The notes beneath the pieces are model-generated. The model made no database searches. It had not been told where the DNA came from and saw only the letters and a program-made list of their open reading frames with translations. A stretch of DNA of 15,000 nt from Symbiodinium natans (taxonomy: Eukaryota > Sar > Dinophyceae > Suessiales > Symbiodiniaceae), in NCBI GenBank assembly GCA_905221605.1, contig CAJNDS010002091.1, positions 888,501 to 903,500 on the forward strand. The letters are read 5' to 3'. Of this stretch, positions 1 through 7,297 are shown in pieces; within the stretch, counting starts at the first letter, position 1; each line of letters opens with the position of its first letter. The translations under genes were made by a program, and so were the position numbers.

Positions 1-996
1 CAAGAGCTGCCATGTCATGACAATCCTGGTGGAATTTCTCAATCGATGGCCATTGCCACAGAAGAGAACTCCCCTCAGACAATAGTGAATGAGAAGTAAC
101 ACTCAAACAGCTAAGATTCAAAAAAACAACACAAGAACATTGACATTTTTCAGTGAGGAACTGGTTGCTCCATTACATGGAGAAGCGAAAGCCAGCGAAT
201 AATCGGGAGGATCACCTCCCCGATAACTGCAGCGGTTGCATTCCCACAAATGACCTTCTCTGACGATGCATCCCCATAGAGCTCCTTGGGCGGGAGGTCT
301 ATAAGAGCAGGATAGCAATGGAAGTCCTATCAAGTTACTGTGGGCCTTATCATTCAACTCATCAAATATAACAGGGGTCTTGGGCCTGTGATCTTCAGGC
401 GAGCAGCAATCCCCCGAAGTGTCGAACCTCTGCTGCACCACACCCAGCTTCCACAGTTGGGGGACAGAAGTACGAGTCCTCCCGGTCGGGTGATAGCCAA
501 GAGCTTCAAGAGTGTTTGGAGCCCTTCTCGGGTGTGCACATTGTGGGCAGCATCTTGACCTCGAAAGCATGAGTGCTCACTAATACCCCAACTCAGCCAG
601 CTATTCAGATCCTATGAAGATGCCCAAGAACAAAACTATACATAACCAAACAGTTTGCCAAGTGGAAGTCAGAGAACACTTATCAAAGGAACCTGCACTC
701 ATTCCGGCCTCTTGCATACGACGAGAGACATGGGCCACACCTGCAAAGATGTGGAGAAAGTGCAGCGAGTTGCTGCCGAAAACCACATGTCGAGTCGCAC
801 GGCCTGGGCAATAACTACAATGGCCCCGAAAAGAATATTGTGCCAAGTTCTACACAAAATTTGAGGAAAGTAATCCATATTTCCATCAAAGAAACCCTCT
901 GGCGAGCTCATCCAAGGATACTCCAGCAGAAGGAATCTCTTACTCTCGTCCAAAGTCATGGCAGGGTTTGGAGAGACACGAGGCAGACCAAGCATT
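1..996 (-). CDS. Methyltransferase-like hypothetical protein, multi-exon, 3' end outside the window
   Basis: Hand-built gene model on the minus strand with exons 996-944, 772-680, 579-428, 298-162 and 73-1. All four introns (943-773, 679-580, 427-299, 161-74) start GT and end AG, and the reading phase matches across every junction. The product reads HFLHIFAGVAHVSRRM...AGSFD, then TREGLQTLLKLL, RPGGLVLLSPNCGSWVW, GDASSEKVICGN, IIRWLSLLHVMEQP and GSSLLWQWPSIEKF. FAG followed by FD about 20 residues later looks like a Rossmann SAM-binding motif I. The PNC of PNCGS and the EQP sit where cytosine-C5 methyltransferases carry PPC and ENV. Family knowledge (recalled, not searched): many dinoflagellate predicted proteins share this layout. 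Function as a methyltransferase is inference. The first exon (996-944) is the weakest, no start codon was fixed, and 997-1184 holds nothing I can assign. The coding end lies beyond base 1. No stop or frameshift interrupts the spliced frame, so it may be intact rather than a pseudogene. Confidence 0.6.
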
Positions 997-1184
997 CTGC
1001 CCGATACTTCAGGAGGCCCGGACCGAAAGTGCTACAACTATATGCAGCGAGACGTCTCAAAGGCCTCATACACTGATTCCAGAAGAAAGCCTGGTGACCA
1101 GAACGATTATGTTAGACAACGCGATACATGGACCAGAATGGGAATGCACAGTGTAGAACAGTATTTTGCTTTACTCAAGGCCCA

Positions 1185-1367
1185 ATAAACCCCTAAACCC
1201 TAAACCCCTAAACCCCTAAAGCCTAAATTCCTAAACCCTAAACCCCTAAAGCCCAAGGCCCAAGAACCCTAAACCCTAAAGCCCAAGAACAGGCCCTATA
1301 CCCTAAATCCAAAGCTTCCCTAAACCCTCAACCCCCAACCCTAAGCACTAAACCCTAAACCCTAAAT
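1185..1367 (-). repeat. Degenerate CCCTAAA telomere-like array
   Basis: Tandem CCCTAAA and CCCCTAAA units mixed with decayed versions such as CCCAAGG and CCCTATACC. The unit spacing is irregular, so this is an old, mutated interstitial telomeric block. It begins directly upstream (in the sense of transcription) of the minus-strand gene at 1-996. Confidence 0.9.
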
Positions 1368-1855
1368 TCCCACCCGGCCTGCTTAGGCCGCAGGCACCCT
1401 TTTCTAGGGTGCCTGGACCCAGAAGATGCCCTGCAGTGATGGACACCTTTACTGGATGGACAATGGGGAGCCATTGGAGAATGGTAGAATAGAGAGCCCC
1501 TAGGGCTCGCCTTGCTGGCCCACTCTTGCCCCCTACCCTCCCTGGCCCGCTCAACTGGCCCCTCCTGTGCTCCCCCTTACCCCCGTCCCGCTACCTTCAC
1601 CACACCTTTGTAGGGAAAGCAATGGTGGGAATTGAGGCCGACAGCCCTAAACCCTAAAAGGTAGTGGTTTGGGTGGTGGCCTGTGAAAGCTCACAGCGGG
1701 TGGGGAGAAAGAACCCAGCACCAATGAAATGAAATTGTTGGATTACATTGACAACAGATGCCTTCGCGTGACATGCCCCCCCCCCCCCCCACACCCCCTG
1801 GGTGTGTAGGGGCGCCATTTACACATGGCACTTACTGCCGCTGCGCGGCGAGACG
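1368..1855. other. Unique spacer with hairpin and C15 tract
   Basis: About 490 bases of GC-moderate, non-telomeric sequence. It includes a perfect 9-bp stem, 7-base loop hairpin (CAGGCACCC at 1391-1399 against GGGTGCCTG at 1407-1415), one isolated pair of CCCTAAA units near 1645-1658, and 15 consecutive C at 1776-1790. A 68-codon open frame on the minus strand (1348-1554) starts inside telomeric sequence and shows no recognisable protein, so no gene is called. Confidence 0.6.
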
Positions 1856-1902
1856 CCCTAAACCCTAAACCCTAAACCCTACACCCTAATCCCTAATCCC
1901 TC
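1856..1902 (-). repeat. Short CCCTAAA array
   Basis: Three good CCCTAAA units followed by diverged CCCTACA and CCCTAAT units. It is followed 80 bases later by an array of the opposite orientation (1983-2081). Confidence 0.9.
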
Positions 1903-1929
1903 AAGCCCAAGCCCAAGTTGGCAATGCCC

Positions 1930-2112
1930 ACGGAAAACTTTACCAAAACATGACCCTACCCACAATACCTTACCAAAAAGCGGTTTAGGGTTTAGGGTTT
2001 AGGGGTTTAGGGTTAGGGTTCAGGGTTCAGGGTTCAGGGTTCAGGGTTCAGGGTTCAGGGTTAGGGTGTATCGTTTAGGGTTAAAACAAGGCACATTGGT
2101 AAAGCTTTCCGT
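1930..2112. repeat. Inverted repeat flanking a TTTAGGG array
   Basis: ACGGAAAACTTTACCAA at 1930-1946 is matched, with one mismatch, by the reverse complement of TTGGTAAAGCTTTCCGT at 2096-2112. The arms enclose the telomeric array 1983-2081. Confidence 0.7.
1983..2081 (+). repeat. TTTAGGG array with TTCAGGG sub-block
   Basis: TTTAGGG and TTAGGG units at the left, then about six consecutive TTCAGGG variant units around 2025-2060, ending in degenerate copies. The clustering of one variant shows local unit homogenisation. Confidence 0.93.
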
Positions 2113-2554
2113 TGGCCCCGGCAATGCCCGATAGTTTTGGGTGCGTAATGCCCGAAAACTTTGGGCAATGCTCGATGTACAAGTCATTTGGTGCTTTAAA
2201 TACACAAATATACATACATGTGTGTATATATATATATATATCTACATATATATATATATATATTCGATTTATATATACATATGTGAAGGAGAGGCTTGGG
2301 GTTTAGGGTTTGGGGGAGGTTTACGTTGCAGTGACAACTATTTGCTTAAGAAGCCCCCCCCCCCAAAAAAAAAAAAAACACACCTGCATTGCCCTTGTAA
2401 GGAAAAACCTGCTTTACTTCTCGGGGGTTCTGAAGCAAGTAGAAGATGAGGGGGTCCTGCATTTGAGGGTTTACTTAGTTGCTGAGCTCATAAGCCCCAA
2501 AAAAGTGTTTCGCTATCAGTTCTATAGGGCTTTATAGTATCCCAAAAAGTGTAC
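2082..2554. other. Spacer with TA microsatellite and C11A14 tract
   Basis: GCAATGCCCG-like words recur near 2121, 2148 and 2165. A (TA)n microsatellite occupies about 2223-2263, with flanking TATATA remnants to 2280. A run of 11 C followed directly by 14 A lies at 2354-2378. Open frames across it (2112-2306, 2141-2449, 2310-2537) encode Tyr-Ile repeats from TA or Pro-Lys runs from the homopolymers and are not believed to be genes. Confidence 0.6.
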
Positions 2555-2613
2555 AGGGTTTAGGGTTTAGGGTTTAGGGTTAGGGTTTAGGGTTTAGGGT
2601 TTAGGGTTTAGGG
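2555..2613 (+). repeat. TTTAGGG array
   Basis: About eight near-perfect TTTAGGG units with a single TTAGGG shortening. Followed by a GC-rich unique spacer (2614-2732). Confidence 0.95.
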
Positions 2614-2732
2614 AGTTTAGCCCAGGCTGCCCGCAGACCATGCCAGGGCCATGGATGCCGTCGTGGGGTTGGAGGCCACGACATCCGTCGGCGACGTGGC
2701 AGGATTCAGGCAACTGTCCCCTGATGGAAGGC

Positions 2733-3192
2733 TTAGGGTTTAGGGTTTAGGGTTTAGGGTTTGGGGTTTAGGGTTTAAGGTTTAGGGTTTAGGGTTTAGG
2801 GTTTAGGGTTTGGGGTTTAGTGTTTAGGGTTTAGGGTTTAGGGTTTCGGGTTTGGGGTTTAGGGTTTCGGGTTTGGGGTTTAGGGTTTAGCGTTTGGGGT
2901 TTGGGTTTAGGGTTTACGGTTTTGGGTTTAGGGTTTAGGGTTTCGGGTTTGGGGTTTAGGGTTTAGGGTTTGGGTTTAGGGTTTAGGGTTTGGGTTTTAG
3001 GGTTTAGAGTTTGGGGTTTAGGGTTTAGGGTTTGGGGTTTAGGGTTTGGGGTTTGGGGTTTGGGGTTTAGGGTTTGGGGTTAGGGGTTAGGGGTTTGGGG
3101 TTTGGGGTTTGGGGTTTGGGGTTTGAGGTTTAGGGTTTAGGGTTTGGGGTTTAGGGTTTGGGGTTTAGGGTTTAGGGTTTAGGGTTTAGGGT
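2733..3192 (+). repeat. Long TTTAGGG/TTTGGGG interstitial array
   Basis: The longest telomeric block in the window, about 460 bases. Perfect TTTAGGG units alternate with TTTGGGG, TTTCGGG and 6-base variants. TTTGGGG becomes dominant around 3040-3125. Both ends pass abruptly into unique sequence. Confidence 0.95.
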
Positions 3193-3651
3193 GGCAACCT
3201 CAAGAACGGGAGGGGTATCAAGGGCACTAGGGCACTGTAGGTTCAAGGGTAGAGGGTTCGTTTTCTAAACCCTAAACCGTAGTTGGGTCCCCTCTAATGT
3301 AGTATGGCTATGGACAACTGCCCATGTAAGGGCACTAAGGGTCTTCAAGGGCTTTGTAAGGAATATGTTGTCCTAGACCTTAGCTCCCTTGCTCAGCACT
3401 GTGGCGTCTCAGGTGCCAGCCCTCGTCCAGGGTTGAGGGGATGGGGTTTAGGGTTTAGGTTTTAAGGTTTAGGGACAAGCACAAAAACGCTAGAATCACA
3501 AACGGCCCAATGCAAATCCCCTCACTGCCGCGCTGCAAAAGCCGAAAGCGACCTCGAAGCCAACAAGCTTAACAAAACAACTGAAAGCACCCCCAAGAGA
3601 AGAAAATGCACTTAGAACCCTACCCGCAAACCCTTAAACCCGCACCCAAAA
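3193..3651. other. Unique spacer with scattered telomeric remnants
   Basis: Mostly unique sequence. Small telomeric scraps lie at 3265-3278 (CCCTAAA orientation) and 3441-3475 (TTTAGGG orientation). I see no gene or other element. Confidence 0.5.
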
Positions 3652-3703
3652 CTCTAAACCCTAAACCCTACACCCGAATCCCTAAACCCTAAACCCTAAA
3701 CCC
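3652..3703 (-). repeat. CCCTAAA array
   Basis: About seven CCCTAAA units with CCCTACA and CCCGAAT variants. Confidence 0.9.
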
Positions 3704-3756
3704 AACAACACCAAAGACTCCGAACAAAAAGCCAAGCCACCAGTCTTCGATGATAA

Positions 3757-3960
3757 CAAAAAGAAGAAGAATAGTAATAGTAATAACAATACTGATAGTA
3801 GTAATAATAATACGAATAATACTAATAATGCTAATAATTCCATTAATACTAATAAATACTAATTACGAATAATACCAATATTACTAATCATACTAATAAT
3901 GCGAATAATACTAATAATCTTCATAACATTAAACATACTAACAATAATACACAAACGATC
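3757..3960. repeat. AAT/ACT trinucleotide-rich low-complexity block
   Basis: About 200 bases of degenerate AAT, ACT and AGT triplets (TAATAATACTAATAATG-type words), much more AT-rich than the surroundings. It is a decayed trinucleotide microsatellite with no coding character. Confidence 0.85.
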
Positions 3961-3971
3961 CCACCACAAAG

Positions 3972-4102
3972 CCCTGAACCCTAAACCCTAACCCGAAACC
4001 CTAAACCCTAAACCCTAAACCCTAAACCCTAAACCCTAAACCCTAAACCCTAAACCCTAAACCCTAAACCCTAAACCCTAAACCCTAAACCCTAAACCCT
4101 AA
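3972..4102 (-). repeat. Near-perfect CCCTAAA array
   Basis: About 18 units, the last 15 or so perfectly regular, so this is one of the youngest-looking blocks. It ends exactly at the right copy of the 21-bp direct repeat. Confidence 0.97.
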
Positions 4103-4204
4103 GCCAAGCCACCAGTCTTCGTCTGGAAGGTCGTTTCGGAGCTGAAGTCGCCCACCAGGCCGGGCTCCTGCTTGTCCAAAGAAGGAGATGTGGTGTAAGG
4201 GGAA

Positions 4205-4347
4205 GGGGGGGGGGGGGGGGGTTAGGGTTTCGGGTTTAGGGTTTAGGTTTTGGGGTTTGGGGTTTGGGGTTTGGGGTTTGGGGTTTGGGGTTTGGGGTTT
4301 GGGGTTTGGGGTTTGGGGTTTAGGGTTTAGGGGTTTAGGGGTTTAGG
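4205..4347 (+). repeat. G17 tract followed by TTTGGGG/TTTAGGG array
   Basis: Seventeen G (4205-4221) lead into TTAGGG and TTTAGGG units, then about ten consecutive TTTGGGG units (about 4250-4320), ending in TTTAGGGG. The poly-G and the array read in the same G-rich direction. Confidence 0.93.
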
Positions 4348-4632
4348 ATCTACAGGGTTTAGGGTTTTAGGGTTGAAGGCCTGTAGGGGTTTTAGGGCTT
4401 TAGGGGTTTGGGTTTTTGGGTTTAAGGTTTGTCTGTCCATAGATATCTATATATATATATACATTTTTTAATGTATTTATATCTACATGTATGTACTTGT
4501 TTATAGAGGGTTTGGGGGCTTCCGGGGTTAAGGGGCTAGGGCTTGAGGGTTCAGGAGTTGAGCAGGCTTGGGGTTTAGGGCTTGGCCATTCATAAACTAC
4601 GGGGCGTAGGATTTCGGATTCGGAGTGACCCT
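4348..4632. other. Decayed telomeric sequence and TA microsatellite
   Basis: Heavily mutated TTTAGGG derivatives (4348-4435) with an AT-rich TATATA and ATGTAT stretch at 4440-4505, then further GGGTTT/GGGCTT derivatives. No gene. Confidence 0.6.
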
Positions 4633-4703
4633 AGTTTAGGGTTTAGGGTTTAGGGTTTAGGGTTTAGGGTTTAGGGTTTAGGGTTTAGGGTTTAGGGTTC
4701 AGG
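4633..4703 (+). repeat. Near-perfect TTTAGGG array
   Basis: About ten almost identical TTTAGGG units, the last changed to TTCAGGG. Confidence 0.97.
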
Positions 4704-5231
4704 GAATTTGGGGGGATGCACTGGCGGTCCTGGCACGTGGCCGCTACACGAATGGAGTAGCTTGTGTTGCAGCTCAGGTCACGGATGTTGCCTGGTCCAG
4801 AGGGGAGATGATGCCAACAGGAGCGTGCAGAGGGGTTTGAGGCTTAGACTAGAAAACGGCTGAACCCTTAAACCCTCAAGCAAAGAAACGCGCAACTCAA
4901 GCAATAAAACCCTGGCCTAAACCCTAAACCCTACACCCTAAAACGGAAAATCTTGCCAAGCAAGCGGAGCAGCATGCTGCCACTGTGCCTGCGCATTCCT
5001 GGGAGGCCAGTAGGGGCTCTTTGCTGTAAGGGGTTTAGGGTTTAGCGTTTTGGGTTTAGAGAGTGAGTTCTTTGGCGGCCAGGTCCGACAGGGCGGGCTC
5101 ATTCTCTGATGTTCTTAAAGACAGGCTTGGGCCTAAATACCCTCAACAACCTTACCAGGAGATCCTGAAGAGACCAAAACTCTGAAAAGCATAAAAGCAA
5201 CAACCCCTCCTTCTACCCTTTGACACAAGGA
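4704..5231. other. Unique spacer with small telomeric remnants
   Basis: GC-moderate sequence with CCCTTAAA/CCCTCAAG remnants near 4863-4880, a short CCCTAAA block at 4914-4945, and a TTTAGGG scrap at 5030-5058. No gene-like open frame. Confidence 0.5.
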
Positions 5232-5340
5232 CCCAGAGACTCCAAAACCCCTTAATTAAGGAATATCCCTTAAATCATAATAGGAACCCTAATATGATTT
5301 AAGGTATATTCCTTAATTAGGGGGTTTTGGAGTCTCTGGG
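5232..5340. repeat. Foldback element (48-bp arms)
   Basis: Left arm 5232-5279 and right arm 5293-5340 are reverse complements with two mismatches, separated by a 13-base loop (5280-5292). Both arms begin CCCAGAGACTCCAAAACCCC and contain TAATTAAGGAATAT. No clear target duplication was seen outside the arms. It could be a small foldback or MITE-like element, a structured RNA gene or a replication-generated palindrome. Confidence 0.93.
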
Positions 5341-5420
5341 GAGTCGGGATAAGCCAAGGCGCCGTTCGCGTGGTCCAGGCAAGCCCTGCTGCTGTTGGCA
5401 GCGAATTGTCCTTGGGTGGA

Positions 5421-5550
5421 GGGTTCAGGGGTTTCGGGTTGCCCTAAACCCTAAACCCTAAACCCTAAACCCTGAACCCTAAACCCTAAACCCTAAACCC
5501 TAACCCCGAAACCCGAAACCCTAAACCCTAACCCCTAAACCCTAGACCCT
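5421..5550. repeat. Head-to-head telomere junction and CCCTAAA array
   Basis: Two or three G-strand units (GGGTTCAGGGGTTTCGGG, 5421-5438) run directly into a CCCTAAA array (5442-5550) with CCCGAAA and CCCTGAA variants. G-strand followed by C-strand is the arrangement left by joining two telomeric ends. Confidence 0.85.
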
Positions 5551-5699
5551 TGAAGGCCTGGGAACAAAAAAGGGTGCCCCCTTGGGGCGAACGTAAACCC
5601 TAAATAAAGTGGAATAAGGGCCTACTCTGGGTTCATAGACACATTCTTCGGGCTTAGGTTAGGGTTTAGGGTTAGTTACATAGTCCCTTACCCCTTGGG

Positions 5700-5773
5700 G
5701 CCCGCCCCCCAAAATCCGCCAGCACAAGCGCACCCCCCTCCCCCCTCCCTCCCCCCCTCCCCCCTCCCCTTGT
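5700..5773. repeat. C-rich CCCCCTCCC low-complexity tract
   Basis: Repeated C5-6 runs interrupted by single T (mainly 5731-5769). The complementary strand has many closely spaced G-runs and could form G-quadruplexes. The neighbouring 5551-5699 holds only small telomeric scraps (about 5655-5676). Confidence 0.8.
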
Positions 5774-5820
5774 GTACCCTCTACAGTTTCAGAACCTTTT
5801 CAAGAAGGCAAGGGACTTGC

Positions 5821-5909
5821 AATGCTCCCCCTTATACGAACAGTCCGTAATAGGGATTACAATACCTACGATAATCCCTATTAGGACTGTTAGCATAACG
5901 GGGAACATC
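5821..5909. repeat. Foldback element (about 37-bp arms)
   Basis: Left arm about 5822-5859 and right arm about 5872-5908 pair with a few mismatches and one bulge. The inner part is strongest: ACAGTCCGTAATAGGGATTA against the complement of TAATCCCTATTAGGACTGT. The loop is about 12 bases (5860-5871). It abuts a telomeric array (5915-6015). Confidence 0.9.
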
Positions 5910-5914
5910 ACACG

Positions 5915-6015
5915 GTTTAGGGTTTAGGGTTTAGGGTTAGGGTTTAGGGTTTAGGGTTTAGGGTTTTAGGGTCTAGGGTCTAGGGTTTAGGGTTTAGGGT
6001 TTAGGGTTTAGGGTT
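5915..6015 (+). repeat. TTTAGGG array
   Basis: About 14 units, mostly perfect, with TTAGGG, TTTTAGGG and TCTAGGG variants in the middle. Confidence 0.96.
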
Positions 6016-6093
6016 CCGGACCTCTTCGTGTGTGACACCTGTCGGATCGGTGTTGACTGTTGAAGTTGTTGGAGTTCATGCATTAAGTGCTTC

Positions 6094-7048
6094 AAGTTTT
6101 TGAGTTTATGACATCCGGACAGGTGTGAGACCTATGTGCGGGCAAAAGGCAAGAGAAAGGAAAGAGAAAGGAAAGAGACGGTAGAGAGAAAGGAAAGAGA
6201 AAGGACAGAGAAAGGAAAGAGAAAGGAAAGCGAGAAGAAAGAGAAAGGAAAGAGAAAGGAAGGAGAAAGGAAAGAGAAAGAAAAGAGAAAGGAAAGAGAA
6301 AGGAAAGAGAAAAGAATGATAAAAGAAAGAGAAAGGAAAGAGAACGGAAAGAAAAAGGAAAGAGAAAGGAAAGAGAAAAGACAGTGAAAGGAAAGAGAAA
6401 ATAAAGAGAAAGGAAAGATAAAGGAAAGATAAAGGAAAGAGAAAGGAAAGAGAAAGGAAAAAGAAAAAACAGAGAAAGGAAAGACAAAGGAAAGAGAAAG
6501 GAAACAGAAAGGATAGAGAAAGGAAAGAGATAGGAAAGAGAAAGGAAAGAGAAAGGAAAGAGAAAGGAAAGAGAAAGCAAAGAGATAGGAAAGAGAAAGG
6601 AAAGAAGTTTTTGAGTTTATGACATCCGGACAGGTGTGAGACCTATGTGCGGGCAAAAGGCAAGAGAAAGGAAAGAGAAAGGAAAGAGAAAGGAAAGAGA
6701 CGGTAGAGAGAAAGGAAAGAGAAAGGACATAGAAAGGAAAGAGAAAGGAAAGAGAAAGGAAAGCGAGAAGAAAGAGAAAGGAAAGAGAGAGGAAGGAGAA
6801 AGGAAAGAGAGAGGAAAGAGAAAGGAAAGAGAAAGGAAAGAGACAAGAAATATAAAGGAAAGAGAAAGGAAAGAAAAAGGAAAGAGAAAGGAAAGAGAAA
6901 CGAAAGTGAAAGGAAAGAGAAAATAAAGAGAAAGGAAAGAGGAAGGAAAGAGACAGGAAAGAGAAAGGAAAAAGAAAGGAAAGAGAAAGGAAAGAGAAAG
7001 GAAAGCGAAAGGAAAGAGAAAGGAAAGGGAATGGAAAGAGAAAGGAAC
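6094..7048 (+). repeat. Polypurine 11-bp satellite in two tandem ~510-bp copies
   Basis: The unit is AAAGGAAAGAG. From about 6145 the plus strand is almost entirely purine for 900 bases apart from a short interruption. A unique-looking leader (AAGTTTTTGAGTTTATGACA and onward to GGGCAAAAGGCAAGAG) occurs at 6094 and again at 6605, so the block is a tandem duplication with a period near 511. Matching interior variants (GACGGTAGAGAG, AAAGCGAGAAGAAAG) confirm it. Because 11 is not a multiple of 3, all frames cycle through the same 11 codons, giving long Ser/Phe/Leu and Lys/Glu/Arg open frames that are artefacts. The tract could form intramolecular triplex (H-DNA). Confidence 0.95.
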
Positions 7049-7297
7049 CCAAAGCGTCAGTGGCCAGTAGAGAGGTTTAACTCAGTAAACAATTGTTTAG
7101 CGCGGTCGATACACTTGAAACCTCCCCCCTCCGTGACAAACCGCAACGCTCGAGGAAACAGCTATTCGCACAACTCAAGATTGCATGTAGACTTGCATTC
7201 ACAAGGATGCATTTTGGGACATTCTGCAAGCGAGGTTGCTCCTCTCAGTCGTCCTCCGGCGGGTCGTACATACCAGAAGACCTCGGAATTTGACTTC

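Larger units (their letters stand above)
3729..4121. repeat. 21-bp direct repeat flanking an AT-rich block plus telomeric array
   Basis: An identical 21-base word, AAGCCAAGCC then ACCAGTCTTCG, occurs at 3729-3749 and 4101-4121. Everything between them is the AAT-rich patch (3757-3960) and the CCCTAAA array (3972-4102). This is what an insertion with target duplication, or a duplication and repair event, would leave. Confidence 0.85.

Noticed and set aside
118-570. 150-codon unspliced open frame on the minus strand
   Set aside because: The recognisable protein segments at this locus lie in other frames that join by splicing; this frame runs through the introns and matches nothing.
1391-1415. 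Perfect 9-bp hairpin as a possible transcription terminator
   Set aside because: The context is eukaryotic and no T-run follows; kept only as a hairpin in the spacer.
2141-2449. 102-codon open frame with Tyr-Ile repeats followed by a Pro-Lys run
   Set aside because: It translates a TA microsatellite and a C11A14 tract; no other coding sign.
6132-7052. 306-residue minus-strand open frame rich in Phe, Leu and Ser, and its Lys/Glu/Arg counterparts on the plus strand
   Set aside because: It is the translation of an 11-bp purine repeat; every frame gives the same 11-residue cycle, so openness is a property of the repeat and not of selection for a protein.
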